Shown piece by piece: positions 32,991 through 41,541 of a stretch of 64,000 nucleotides of DNA (positions within the stretch are counted from its first letter, which is position 1; every line of letters begins with the position of its first letter). This DNA comes from Fen-1364 sp049515135 (GTDB lineage Bacteria > Spirochaetota > Spirochaetia > SZUA-6 > Fen-1364), in contig JBEKUJ010000003.1 in assembly GCA_049515135.1 (NCBI GenBank), positions 1-64,000 on the forward strand, read 5' to 3'. A program made the position numbers and the translations under genes. The notes under the pieces were generated by a model. It ran no database searches. It saw nothing but the letters and a program-made list of their open reading frames with translations, and was not told where the DNA came from.

Positions 32991-34156
32991 GGCAGCTTGA
33001 GCCGTAGAAGCTTCAAACCATCCTGATGAACAAGAACATACAGCGCATCAGCCACTTCAAGGGCTGAAAAGCCGGTGATCGGCTCAGTGCCGGACTGGAG
33101 TATCAACCTGTGATATCTCCGCGCCGAAGGTCCCAGACCCGGGCCGGGAGAGAGCAGGGACAGCGCATGCAGCAGCTTTCCTCCGCCAACAGGTCTGGCA
33201 TCGTCGTAGAGGAAGAGAAGACCGTCACCACGGGACCCGATGCGGCCCGCCTGCCCGCCAGCCGAGGCGTCGCCCGCGCCGGAACCCGCGGCGGGCAGCA
33301 GCGCCACGGCGTTTGTGCCTTCGCACATCGTCACGAGGGTGCGCTGTTCGAGTGAATTGTACCGACCCACAATCAGGAGCTCGAGGCGGTGAGTGTCCGC
33401 TTCCCAGCTGAGCACTGCAATCCGGCCGTCTGCGAGGAGCAGGGAGGATTGGACCGGCCCGGCGCCGTCGATCTTCACCCGGTCGTACGCGTAGCCGTTC
33501 CATCGAAATACAAGGAGCGCGTGAGAGATCGAGTCGAAGACTGTCATCCCGTTCCTGTCGGCCTGCCCGAACGGACTGGCTCTCCTGGCAGAAGTGAGCG
33601 GTGAAAACAGGGAGTCAGCCTGTCCGGCTCCCGGGTAGCTCAAATGCAGAAGAAGTCCCGCAGCCCAGAACAGGTCCAGGCGATCCCGAGAGGCAGGGAT
33701 GACGGCAAGAGGGTTGCCTGGCGGCTCAACGGCATCAACGGCCCAGGCCTCAGCGCCGGGGCCGCCAGTTGCGACCTTGAGGACCATCTTGTCTTCCGCG
33801 GAATGGGCCAGATACAGGATCGTGACCGCGTCACCCTGCGCCGCGGCCGCGTGATCTCCGAAAGAGGAAGAAAGCGGCGGCGCAAGGTCAATCCGGTCGA
33901 TCATCGTCGGGGCAGGGTGAACGGACGGCAGGCGATCCGACACCGGGATCTGGACGGCATAGAGGCCGGTCGTCTCCCAGTCTGAATACACCGCCACCAG
34001 ATAGTCTCCTGCCTGCACCAGCGAGACATCGTCTCCCAGCCGGCCTGTGGCGAGCTGGAGCACGTCGGGCTTTGCCTGTTCGGTACGGCTCAGCAATCCG
34101 CAGCCCGCGAACGCGATACAGCAGCAGATCAGAATGAGGACCCTTGTCTTGACCAT
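32987..34156 (-). CDS. putative lipoprotein, beta-rich
   Basis: A 389-residue protein with a lipoprotein signal (hydrophobic residues 6-18, lipobox FAGC with Cys19). The mature part has repeated strand-rich segments with spaced aromatic and Gly residues (AVYSDWETTGLYAV, DLFWAAGLLLHLSY, LLVFRWNGYAYDRV). This is compatible with a beta-propeller-like fold, though no family is recognised. It starts at ATG 34156 under a TGTACA-17-TACTAT promoter whose -10 overlaps that of the divergent gene. Confidence 0.7.
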   Translation of the reverse strand: MVKTRVLILICCCIAFAGCGLLSRTEQAKPDVLQLATGRLGDDVSLVQAGDYLVAVYSDWETTGLYAVQIPVSDRLPSVHPAPTMIDRIDLAPPLSSSFGDHAAAAQGDAVTILYLAHSAEDKMVLKVATGGPGAEAWAVDAVEPPGNPLAVIPASRDRLDLFWAAGLLLHLSYPGAGQADSLFSPLTSARRASPFGQADRNGMTVFDSISHALLVFRWNGYAYDRVKIDGAGPVQSSLLLADGRIAVLSWEADTHRLELLIVGRYNSLEQRTLVTMCEGTNAVALLPAAGSGAGDASAGGQAGRIGSRGDGLLFLYDDARPVGGGKLLHALSLLSPGPGLGPSARRYHRLILQSGTEPITGFSALEVADALYVLVHQDGLKLLRLKLP

Positions 34157-34202
34157 GGTTTTCAGGAAAACCTATAGTACAGGAATGCTCGGGCGGTGTA
34201 CA
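34149..34202. promoter_or_regulatory. bidirectional promoter with overlapping -10 boxes
   Basis: Plus strand: TTGACC (34149-34154), 18 nt, TATAGT (34173-34178), then 6 nt to ATG 34185. Minus strand: TGTACA (34197-34202), 17 nt, TACTAT (34179-34174), then 17 nt to ATG 34156. The two -10 boxes share five positions, so polymerase binding one way should exclude the other. Confidence 0.65.
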
Positions 34203-34967
34203 GAGAAGCACCTTGCGACGCTTCGGCGGCGATACGGAGAAAAGAGGCTGTGCGAGGCGGCCATCCGCCGCGAGCATCTCAACTACCAGCGGATCCATGT
34301 GGGGGGCAGCCCGGGCAGCGGGCGGGTGAAGTTCCTTCTGGCGCAGATGCATCAGACCTACTACTTCGGGTTTTCCGAGAGCGCGTGTATCCTCGCGGGA
34401 ACTGTCCTGGAGCAGGCGCTGATCTATCGGCTCGGGGAGTGCGTGAGCCGCAAGGGACCGCTTGCCCTCACGCGGGGCGGGGAGAAGCGCTGGCTGCAGA
34501 CAAAGGGCGACCTTCTGGAGCTGGAGCTCGTCGACATGCTGGATCTGGCCAGGGCGGAGGGAATCATCCATGACGGGCGGACCCTGCTTCTTGCACATGA
34601 GATCCGCTGGATCAGGAACATGGTCGTTCATGAAAAGATCCCGCTATTCCGCCGGAGGGACCCCAAGTTCCTGGAGATGACAGTGGCAAAAAGCAGGAAG
34701 GGCAGGGTGCGCTATGCCCGGATACTCCTGGAGCAGGACGAAGTCAGGGCGCTGCTGGGGGAAGAGGCGGATGAGTCTGCTGAAATCGCAGCCGAGCCGC
34801 GCCGCTTCCCTGCCGGCTACCTGGGCAGCGCCGCGGCCCAGCTCACGGCGTATTTCTGCGTAAGCCGCGCCCGCATGATTCTGCGCGGCCTTTTCAACGA
34901 ACCTAAAACTGAAGGGAAAACGAGCAATGAGAGTGGCGGTAGTCTTCTTCTCTGGCAGGAATCGTGA
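34185..34967 (+). CDS. HEPN/DUF4145-like protein with RNxxxH motif
   Basis: A 260-residue protein. ATG 34185 is chosen because the -10 box ends 6 nt before it; longer versions would run through the promoter. Residues about 55-150 look like a HEPN-type helical bundle. A helix FGFSESACILAGTVLEQAL is followed, after a variable part and a helix with LELELVDMLDLARAEG, by RWIRNMVVHEK. The last segment has the R-N-x-x-x-H arrangement (Arg144, His149) found in HEPN ribonucleases and in DUF4145. The C-terminal 100 residues are not recognised. It overlaps the flavodoxin-like gene by 41 nt. Function is inferred from motif only. Confidence 0.6.
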   Translation: MLGRCTEKHLATLRRRYGEKRLCEAAIRREHLNYQRIHVGGSPGSGRVKFLLAQMHQTYYFGFSESACILAGTVLEQALIYRLGECVSRKGPLALTRGGEKRWLQTKGDLLELELVDMLDLARAEGIIHDGRTLLLAHEIRWIRNMVVHEKIPLFRRRDPKFLEMTVAKSRKGRVRYARILLEQDEVRALLGEEADESAEIAAEPRRFPAGYLGSAAAQLTAYFCVSRARMILRGLFNEPKTEGKTSNESGGSLLLWQES

Positions 34968-35340
34968 GAAGATCCGGGACCTTGCGACCGGCCTGGCGCG
35001 GGGGATCGAGAAGCAGGGGAACCAGGTGGATGTCTTCGACGCAGTGCGGGACAGCAATGTAAAGCTGACGATCTACCAGTACATTGCCGTTGGATTGGAG
35101 CCAAGCGGATCGTTCTCGGGAAAGGTTCCGGATTCGGTTCGTTCCTTCCTGGCCGGCTCGGGGGCTGTTTCAGGCAAGAAAAGCTATGCATTCGTCTGCC
35201 GGTCCACGTTCGGGACCGCCAAATCGCTTACCAACCTGATGCGGAGCATGGAGGGGGAGGGGATGTTCCTCAAGAACTCTGACGTGCTGCGATCAAGCGT
35301 GGAGGCGGAAGAAATAGGCAAGCGGCTGCATATCGGTTGA
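34927..35340 (+). CDS. flavodoxin-like protein
   Basis: A 137-residue single alpha/beta domain resembling the flavodoxin fold. The N-terminal strand VAVVFFSGRNREKIRDLA places a phosphate-binding-like loop after beta-1. It differs from the standard T/S-x-T-G-x-T, so FMN binding is uncertain. Later strands YQYIAVGLEPSGSF and SYAFVCRSTFGTAKS fit a flavodoxin-like layout. The gene starts 41 nt inside the preceding HEPN-like gene, after AAACGAGC with only weak SD likeness. Confidence 0.65.
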   Translation: MRVAVVFFSGRNREKIRDLATGLARGIEKQGNQVDVFDAVRDSNVKLTIYQYIAVGLEPSGSFSGKVPDSVRSFLAGSGAVSGKKSYAFVCRSTFGTAKSLTNLMRSMEGEGMFLKNSDVLRSSVEAEEIGKRLHIG

Positions 35341-35387
35341 ACAGGGCTGGGCGGCGGGTGCCGTCGCCCTGGGGGCCGGCCGTCGGT

Positions 35388-36161
35388 TCATTCCCGCCAG
35401 GGAAAAATCATGCCGCGCAGGGTCCTCTTCCCCACTCGCTCCCTGTCCTCCACCAGAAGGGCGTCCCAGGGCACGCGGCGCCTGTTCTCTCCCGGATTCT
35501 GCTCGATCCAGTCGTACTTGTAGAGGCGAAGCTTGAAGGCGACGTTCCACCATAGGAGGATTGTGGCAAGGCCCGGCAGGAGCAACGCGGTGAAAACAGA
35601 GACCGCCAGGACGATCAGCCCGCAGAAGGCCAGTCCAATGGAGAAACCGGGATTGTCGAAAAAGACAAGGAAGCTCTTCCGTGCAATCTTTCGAAACTTC
35701 CTGTCCAGGCGTGACTGAATGGGAAAATAGAACTGCGCCGCCAGGATCCCGGCAACGGTAACCCAGAAAAGCAGGGCGACTGCCAGCGGGCCGGCAATGC
35801 TTTTCATCCCCCCGTAGAAGCGAAACGCGACGGAGACGATAAGCCCGTAGATTCCGATGGTAAGGGCCAGGAGCAGGCTGGACGGAAAGCTCTCACGCAC
35901 AAAACGGAAGAAATCGGCAAAGCCCGGCTGACGGTAATCCGCTATCTCAGCGCACATCCTGCTCACGCCGCCCGTATACACCGCGAATAGCGCCACGCCC
36001 ACGAGGATGATGGCGATGAAGAGCCCCGGCAGGGAAACAAAGAGAGGGGCAAGCAGGAAGAACACTGCAAGGATGGCGATGTAACCAAGGTTCATTATCA
36101 GGATGCGGAACAGGTTGTCCCACATGTCGAAGAATGCCTTTTTAATCAGAAATCCGAACAT
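35388..36161 (-). CDS. multi-pass membrane protein, unknown
   Basis: A 257-residue inner membrane protein with about five to six hydrophobic helices: residues 19-40, 42-64, 92-115, 122-146 and 172-202. A basic, Trp/Arg-containing C-terminal tail follows. No catalytic motif was recognised. The overall plan, with an N-terminal amphipathic region and LAVFFLLAPLFVSLPGLFIA, is reminiscent of YesL/DUF624-type proteins, but that is weak. A TG-extended -10 box (TGATACAGT) lies 6 nt before ATG 36161. Confidence 0.65.
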   Translation of the reverse strand: MFGFLIKKAFFDMWDNLFRILIMNLGYIAILAVFFLLAPLFVSLPGLFIAIILVGVALFAVYTGGVSRMCAEIADYRQPGFADFFRFVRESFPSSLLLALTIGIYGLIVSVAFRFYGGMKSIAGPLAVALLFWVTVAGILAAQFYFPIQSRLDRKFRKIARKSFLVFFDNPGFSIGLAFCGLIVLAVSVFTALLLPGLATILLWWNVAFKLRLYKYDWIEQNPGENRRRVPWDALLVEDRERVGKRTLRGMIFPWRE

Positions 36162-36167
36162 GAAATC

Positions 36168-36173
36168 ACTGTA
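36168..36173 (-). promoter_or_regulatory. extended -10 promoter for the 36161 gene
   Basis: On the minus strand TACAGT is preceded by TGA (TGnTACAGT, extended -10). The -35 region is poor (TGGCGC). Six nucleotides separate it from ATG, so the mRNA is predicted to be leaderless. Confidence 0.5.
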
Positions 36174-36209
36174 TCACGGGGCACGGCGAAGCGCCACTGT
36201 CTCCTTGCC

Positions 36210-36238
36210 TTGACATTCGCTTGCCGGCCGGCTACGAT
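36210..36238 (+). promoter_or_regulatory. promoter for the DnaJ-domain gene
   Basis: Perfect TTGACA (36210-36215), a 17-nt spacer and TACGAT (36233-36238). ATG 36255 lies 16 nt downstream of the -10. Confidence 0.75.
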
Positions 36239-36254
36239 CGAAATAGGGTTGGCG

Positions 36255-37064
36255 ATGATCAACTACTACCAAGTGCTTGGCATCACGCAGGACTCGACGA
36301 CCCAGGAAGTCAAGAAATCATTCCGTCGCCGGGCAAAAGAGATACACCCGGACCTCAGGCAGGATGATGCCGGACAGGCCCAGGAAGACATGCGCCTCCT
36401 CATTGCCGCATATGAAGTCCTCAGCGATATCGACAAGCGCGATGAGTACGACCGCGCGCTGCACTCCCTGGTCCGCGTCCGGGGCTTCGACTACCGAGAG
36501 TTCCTCCGCAGAAGGAAGGATGATCCGTTCAGCCAGTCTAAGCTGATCTTTCATGACCTCCTTGCCAACATGGCGGAAGACGCCGTCCGGCTGTACCAGA
36601 GTCTTGTGCTGCAGGGAGGTTTCGAGCTGGAAAGATACCTCTCCCGGGAAGACTACATGGACTGCGCTTTTCTTCTGGCAGAGGTTTTTGAATCCGGTGG
36701 GAAGCTCGCAGAGGCCTACCAGCTGTATTGCAAGCTGTGCCGCTATGAGCGGGAAAAGCCGTATTTCCATCACTTCATCGATGAGGTGATCGACAGGCTC
36801 CGGGCACTGCTCTGCTTCAAGATGCTTCCCCAGCTCCCGCCGCCGGAGGCCATTGCGCGCCTGAAGGAGATGATCCGCTTCAATTTCTCACGAAAAGACA
36901 ATGCCTTTTTCTACAAGAAGCTCGCAGAAGTGTATGCGTCCAACGGGAAGCAGGGCGCGGCGTTGCACTGCCTGCGCAAGGGACTGCAGCTGGACCGCAA
37001 GCTTTCAGGAGTGAAAAAGCTCATGGAGCGGATCGGTCGTCCCGTGTGCCTTGACAATCCGTGA
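36255..37064 (+). CDS. DnaJ (J-domain) protein
   Basis: A 269-residue protein with a J domain at residues 1-62. It begins YYQVLGITQDSTTQEVKKSF, has the essential HPD tripeptide in AKEIHPDLRQ, and continues IAAYEVLSDIDKRDEYD. It lacks the Gly/Phe and zinc-finger regions of DnaJ, so it is a class III co-chaperone. The remainder is helical with TPR-like stretches (YASNGKQGAALHCLRKGLQLDRK), perhaps selecting a client for DnaK. It has its own good promoter, and the next promoter overlaps its stop codon. Confidence 0.85.
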   Translation: MINYYQVLGITQDSTTQEVKKSFRRRAKEIHPDLRQDDAGQAQEDMRLLIAAYEVLSDIDKRDEYDRALHSLVRVRGFDYREFLRRRKDDPFSQSKLIFHDLLANMAEDAVRLYQSLVLQGGFELERYLSREDYMDCAFLLAEVFESGGKLAEAYQLYCKLCRYEREKPYFHHFIDEVIDRLRALLCFKMLPQLPPPEAIARLKEMIRFNFSRKDNAFFYKKLAEVYASNGKQGAALHCLRKGLQLDRKLSGVKKLMERIGRPVCLDNP

Positions 37065-37079
37065 TCACTTCTGTTTACT
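37051..37079 (+). promoter_or_regulatory. promoter for the SurA/PrsA-like gene
   Basis: Perfect TTGACA (37051-37056) inside the end of the DnaJ-domain gene, a 17-nt spacer and TTTACT (37074-37079). About 50 nt remain to ATG 37131, with GGAGGAG at 37113-37119. Confidence 0.65.
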
Positions 37080-37130
37080 GACCTTCGCTCTCGGATCGCC
37101 GACTGCACACACGGAGGAGTGTATTCCATC

Positions 37131-38186
37131 ATGAGAAAATCCATTCTGGCGGCTGCCCTTGCAGCCCTTGTCACGTCAATGGGCTGGTCTCAAGTCCTTG
37201 ACAGGCCAGCTGCGACCGTGAAGCTCACCAAGACGCAGTCCATCACGGTCAGCCAGCTGCAGAAGTACGTCACGCCCCGGGAGGTGGTGTTTCGCCGCGC
37301 CTTGACCAAGGATGAGAGGAGGCAGGCGCTGGACGACCTGATCGGAATTGCGCTGATCGAGCAGGCCGGAGACAGGGACAAGATCGTGGTATCTGATGCG
37401 GAGCTCAGCGCGCGCATCCAGGACGAGCAGAAGAACCTCGGAACGGCGTACAACCTCGGCAGGCCGGCAACCCAACAGCAGCTGCAGGACTATGTGAGGA
37501 ACAACGGCATGTCCTGGGAGGACTACCAGAAGCAGATCAAGGACCAGCTGCTGATGCTGGACTATGTGCGCGCAAAGAACAGGGGCGTCCTGGAATCCAT
37601 CAAGCCCGCTACGGAGAGCGACATCCAGAGCTTTTACGACTCGCACAAGAAGGACGAGTTCATCGACGACATGGCCATCGTGAGCCATATTTACATCGAT
37701 ACGCGGAACCTCCTTTCGAAGGACGACAAGGACAAGGCGCGCCAGCGCGCGGAGGACATCCTGAAAGAGCTCAAGGGGGGAGCTTCGTTCGGTGACCTGG
37801 TGATGAAGTACTCCGATGACCAGGGTTCCAAGTACAAGGGCGGCGACATAGGCCCGTTCATGCGCTCCGATCCTCAGCGGTTGCAGCTCTTCGGAAAGGA
37901 TTTTATTGACCAGGTATTCACACTGAAGAAGGGGGACGTGAGCGACGTCCTCACCTCCAATGTCGGGCTCCACATCGTGAAGATAACGAACCGCATAGAC
38001 GCGCACCTGCTTACCCTTGATGAGAAGGTTCCTCCGCAGTTCCAGGTCACACTGCATGACTACATCAAGGGTCTCATCACAAACCAGCGCCAGAACGACG
38101 CCCTGAGCGCCGCCCTGAACGCCATCGTCACGGATCTGAAGAAGCAGGCGGATATCCACGTCTTCGACGACAACCTGTCCTGGTAA
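37131..38186 (+). CDS. SurA/PrsA-type periplasmic peptidyl-prolyl isomerase
   Basis: A 351-residue exported chaperone. A signal peptide covers residues 1-20. A SurA-N-like helical domain follows (about 25-165: RQALDDLIGIALIEQA, then MSWEDYQKQIKDQLLMLDYV). A parvulin PPIC domain spans about 180-285 and contains HIYIDTRNLL, GGASFGDLVMKYSDD, GGDIGPFMR and SNVGLHIVKI. It probably folds outer membrane or periplasmic proteins, fitting the LptD-like and barrel-type genes nearby. ATG 37131 is preferred over GTG 37119, which would lie on top of the Shine-Dalgarno. Confidence 0.88.
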   Translation: MRKSILAAALAALVTSMGWSQVLDRPAATVKLTKTQSITVSQLQKYVTPREVVFRRALTKDERRQALDDLIGIALIEQAGDRDKIVVSDAELSARIQDEQKNLGTAYNLGRPATQQQLQDYVRNNGMSWEDYQKQIKDQLLMLDYVRAKNRGVLESIKPATESDIQSFYDSHKKDEFIDDMAIVSHIYIDTRNLLSKDDKDKARQRAEDILKELKGGASFGDLVMKYSDDQGSKYKGGDIGPFMRSDPQRLQLFGKDFIDQVFTLKKGDVSDVLTSNVGLHIVKITNRIDAHLLTLDEKVPPQFQVTLHDYIKGLITNQRQNDALSAALNAIVTDLKKQADIHVFDDNLSW

Positions 38187-38210
38187 GGGAGGCGTTGCCG
38201 CACCGCCGCC

Positions 38211-38633
38211 ATGGGTGCCCGAAGGAAGGGAAGAATCATTGCTTTCCAATCGCTGTACAGGTACGACCTTTCCGGTGCCTGCGTGGCGGAGCTCCTCGAT
38301 TTCTCCTGGCTTGACGGGGAAAAGACACAGAGGATCGGCAGCGAAACGGTCGATTTTGCGCGGCTCCTGATCCAGGGCGCCATCGAAAACCTTCCCCAGA
38401 TAGACACTGTCATCAGCGGCCAGCTCGAGAACTGGGATTTCACGCGGCTCAACCGGGTGGACCTGGCCATTCTGCGCATGAGCGTCTATTGCCTGCTGCA
38501 CCAGAAAGACATCCCTCCGACGGTCACCATCGACGAAGCTGTTGACATATCGAAAACGTTCGGCACCTCGGATTCCTACAGGTTTGTCAACGGCGTTCTC
38601 GATGGAGTGAGAAAGAAATATCTCGGGGAATAG
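38211..38633 (+). CDS. nusB: transcription antitermination factor NusB
   Basis: A 140-residue all-helical RNA-binding protein that with NusE (S10) promotes rRNA antitermination. Family motifs: an N-terminal RKGRIIAFQSLYRYD, central LNRVDLAILRMSVYCLL, and C-terminal PTVTIDEAVDISKTFGT, then YRFVNGVLDGV. Length is standard. It probably shares the isomerase transcript; a frameshifted TPR gene follows after 6 nt. Confidence 0.93.
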   Translation: MGARRKGRIIAFQSLYRYDLSGACVAELLDFSWLDGEKTQRIGSETVDFARLLIQGAIENLPQIDTVISGQLENWDFTRLNRVDLAILRMSVYCLLHQKDIPPTVTIDEAVDISKTFGTSDSYRFVNGVLDGVRKKYLGE

Positions 38634-38639
38634 GATTGT

Positions 38640-40263
38640 ATGCGCAGTCGGCGGATTGTCCTTGCCGCGTCGATCTTCATCGGATGCTGTGCCGTTCTCG
38701 CAGGCGCATACTTCTTTCTCGTCCCGATCGTGTTCCCGCAGCCAGACATTGCGCCGCGGATCGCAGTCATCGATGCTGCAATCGCAGGAGGATACCTTTC
38801 CACGGCGCGAGCCGAGCTGCTGGCAATCCGACGTGTCCCTTACGGGGACCGGGACGCGCTGCGCCTCCTGAAGCGGGCCTTCATTCTCAGTCGTGAAGCG
38901 GGAGATTTCAGGCTGCTGGCCGTCATGGCGGACCGCGCCCTGGCTTCTCGAGCGCGAGATCCCGCCATCCGGCTGGTGGCTGCGTACTCCCACATTCGAA
39001 CGGGCCGGCTCGCTGATGCCGAGGCGATGGTGCGCCAGGGACTCTCTGGCGAAGCGGCAGACCTCGTGCGCGGGGAGACTGCCCTGAGGCGGGGAAAGGC
39101 CTGGCACGGGTCGGACAGCCTGACACGCGAGCTTCTCAAGCTGGACACTTCGCGACAATCTTCTGACTTCCTTGCCGTGGCGAGGCAGGTGGACGACAGC
39201 CGTCTTGGGCTGGACGCCGCCCTCTTGTCTCTCGAGAAGGGAGACCTGGAAGGTGCACGGACCCTGGCGGCCTTTTCCCTGCAGGATTCAAGATTCGACG
39301 AGCCCGCAGCTGCTGATTGCCTACGATGCAGGAGATTTCGAGACTGCCATCGCGAGGCTCAACAGCCTGCAGGCCCGCCGTCGAAGCGCAGACATCGCCC
39401 TCCTGCTCGCCGATTGCTACCACGCGCTGGGCCGCAGCACCGAAAGCCAGGACTCACTGCGCGAGGCCCTTGCGCTCGATCCAAAGGTCTCCTGGACCCC
39501 GTATGCGGACCTGGCCCACGATGCAGAAGAAGGAGGCAACGTTTCCCAGGCGCGTGAGATTCTTGCGCAGGGAAGGGCCCTTTTCCCCGGGTCACGCGAG
39601 CTCGTGCTGGCCGCCGCGCGCCTGGAGGCCGGGCAGGGAAATCAGACGTCGGCCCGCGCGCTCCTTGAAGCCCTTGTGGCGCAGAGGCCGGACGACGCGG
39701 AGGCGGCGCTCCTGCTCCTTGGTCTCAGAGCGCCCGGATTGTCCTCCCAAGCGTACCGGGCTGAGATGTGGAAGCTGTTTGACCGCGTGCCTTCCGACGG
39801 GAAGGTCTTCCTGACGCTGGCGTCGTCCCTGATTGCTTCGCATGACTGGGAAAGCGCGGGCATTGCTATTCACCAGCATGAGATTGCGCACGGGGCAGAC
39901 GACCCTGATTCCCTGGCCATCCGGGCGCTGGTCTACGCAATGCAGGGAAAGGAAAGCCGGGCGGTCGACTCTCTTGCACAGGCCGTCGGACAGGGCGGGG
40001 AGGCGAGATATCGCTACGACCTCGCCGTCCTGCTGTTTCGGCGGGGAGACCCGCAGGAGGCTCTGTCGCAGCTTGCACAGGCAGGGGGCGATGCGCCGCC
40101 GGACATCCGGGCGCGGTTCGAGACACTGAAAGGCAGATGTATGTCCGCCACCGGGGACATCCCCGGCGCGCGGAACGCCTTTTTGCGCGCCCAGGCTCTG
40201 GACCCGCATGCATTACGGCCCGCAATGGAGCTGCGGAAACTTGAAGCCCAGGGACATCAGTGA
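38640..40263 (+). pseudogene. membrane-anchored TPR-like protein, frameshifted
   Basis: One coding unit split between two frames. The first reads from ATG 38640: an N-terminal membrane anchor at residues 5-29, then helical repeats to SLQDSRFDEP. The second continues from about 39305 with QLLIAYDAGDFETAI and reads TPR-like units to the stop at 40261-40263. Dropping one C from CCC at 39303-39305 restores a single frame of about 540 residues. The open parts on both sides have normal codon use. This is either a recent 1-nt insertion, an assembly error, or less likely programmed frameshifting. Function is unknown; it lies between nusB and bactofilin. Confidence 0.7.
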
Positions 40264-40313
40264 TATCTTTTGCACGGTCCAAGGGGACGAAACGCGCCGG
40301 GCAAGGAGACCGC

Positions 40314-40772
40314 ATGCCGAACAAGAATGAAAACAGCAACTGCATCATCGGAGAAGGCTCAATTTTCAACGGACGCTTCTATGTGAACGGCTCCATCCTC
40401 ATCGAAGGGAAATTCCAGGGAGACATCAGAACGGATGACCAGCTGGTTGTCGGACCTACAGGCAAGGTGAAGACCGATATTGTGGCCAGACGGGTCACCG
40501 TTGCGGGCACGCTCATCGGCAACATCACTGCCTCGGAGGAGGTCAGCCTGCTGCATACGGGCAAGGTGCTGGGAAACATCTGCACTCCCAAGCTCACCAT
40601 GGAACCGGGCGTTGTCACCGAAGGGAAAGTCACCATCACATCCGGGCTGTCGGACGATGCCAGGAAAATCATTGAAGAATCTTTCGGGGCGGAAACGGAG
40701 GAGGCGTTTTCTTCCCTCATGAAGGAAAAGAAGAAGGAAAAGGCGAAGGACAAGGAGGAAGCGGGCAGATAG
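40314..40772 (+). CDS. bactofilin (polymer-forming cytoskeletal protein)
   Basis: A 152-residue bactofilin. The core (about residues 10-110) is a series of short beta-helix rungs (IIGEGSIFNGRFYVNGSI, GKFQGDIRTD, GTLIGNITASEEV, GKVLGNICTPKL). The C-terminus is a long Lys/Glu-rich helix. Bactofilins self-assemble into nucleotide-free filaments and affect shape in several spirochaetes. ATG 40314 is chosen because AAGGAG lies 6 nt upstream. A GTG at 40260 overlapping the TPR stop would add 18 residues. Confidence 0.9.
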   Translation: MPNKNENSNCIIGEGSIFNGRFYVNGSILIEGKFQGDIRTDDQLVVGPTGKVKTDIVARRVTVAGTLIGNITASEEVSLLHTGKVLGNICTPKLTMEPGVVTEGKVTITSGLSDDARKIIEESFGAETEEAFSSLMKEKKKEKAKDKEEAGR

Positions 40773-40779
40773 CCCCGCA

Positions 40780-41529
40780 ATGATACGGCTCAAGAACGAG
40801 AGAGAAATCGCGGGAATCAGGGAGTCGGGCCGTCTGCTCTCGCGTGCGCTGGAGGAGCTGAAGAAGCTCGTGAGAGAGGGCGTCCCCACGCGGGAGCTCG
40901 ACTCTTTTGCCCGTTCCTATATCGAGAGTCATGGCGGCAAGCCATGGTTCCTCGGGTACATGAACTATCCTGCCTCTTTGTGCGTTTCCATCAACAACGA
41001 GGTCATCCACGGCATCCCCGGCGCCAGACGACTGCGCGCCGGTGACATCGTGAGCCTCGACCTCGGCGTCAATCTCAACGGCTACTTCTCGGATGCAGCT
41101 GTCACCCTTGCAGTGGGCGCCGTTTCCCGAAAACGGGAAACCCTCCTTCGCGTGACCCGGGAATGCCTCGACCTTGCTGTGGCGCAGGCCGTGGCCGGCA
41201 ACAGGATCAGCGACATTTCCCGGGCCGTCTACGACCACGCAGTGGGCAGCTCCTGCGGCGTGGTCAGGGACTATTGCGGCCATGGTGTGGGATTCGCTCC
41301 CCATGAAGACCCCCAGGTGCCGAACTACGTAGGCGGGGGGCCGAACCCGCGGCTCAAGGAGGGCATGGTCCTTGCCATTGAGCCCATGATCAACGCGGGC
41401 TCGGGCGACGTGGATCTGCTGGAGGACGGATGGACCGTTGTCACCGCAGACGGTTCTGACTCCGCGCATTTCGAGCACACGGTGGTCGTGCTCAAAGACC
41501 GCATGGATATTCTGACCCGTTTGGATTAA
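40780..41529 (+). CDS. map: methionine aminopeptidase, type I
   Basis: A 249-residue metalloprotease that removes N-terminal Met. The pita-bread fold motifs carry all five metal ligands: two Asp in VSLDLGVNLNGYFSDAAVT, the His of GHGVGF, the Glu of AIEPM and the Glu of the C-terminal FEHTVVV. The catalytic His in FAPHEDPQVPN is also present. There is no N-terminal zinc finger extension, which makes it class Ia. It starts 7 nt after the bactofilin stop. Confidence 0.95.
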   Translation: MIRLKNEREIAGIRESGRLLSRALEELKKLVREGVPTRELDSFARSYIESHGGKPWFLGYMNYPASLCVSINNEVIHGIPGARRLRAGDIVSLDLGVNLNGYFSDAAVTLAVGAVSRKRETLLRVTRECLDLAVAQAVAGNRISDISRAVYDHAVGSSCGVVRDYCGHGVGFAPHEDPQVPNYVGGGPNPRLKEGMVLAIEPMINAGSGDVDLLEDGWTVVTADGSDSAHFEHTVVVLKDRMDILTRLD

Positions 41530-41532
41530 AAT
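41527..41532 (+). promoter_or_regulatory. -10 box for the phosphoribosyltransferase gene
   Basis: TAAAAT overlaps the map stop codon (TAA 41527-41529) and ends 9 nt before ATG 41542. The -35 (TGGATA at 41504-41509) is weak. No Shine-Dalgarno is present. Confidence 0.4.
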
Positions 41533-41541
41533 ACGCGGATC

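Noticed and set aside
35341..35387. Hairpin between the flavodoxin-like gene and the convergent membrane gene as a terminator
   Set aside because: CAGGGC and GCCCTG can pair, but the loop is long and there is no T-run; too weak to list.
37176..39158. 660-codon minus-strand ORF opposite the isomerase and nusB genes
   Set aside because: It is a GC-driven antisense frame with no motif, covering two clear plus-strand genes.
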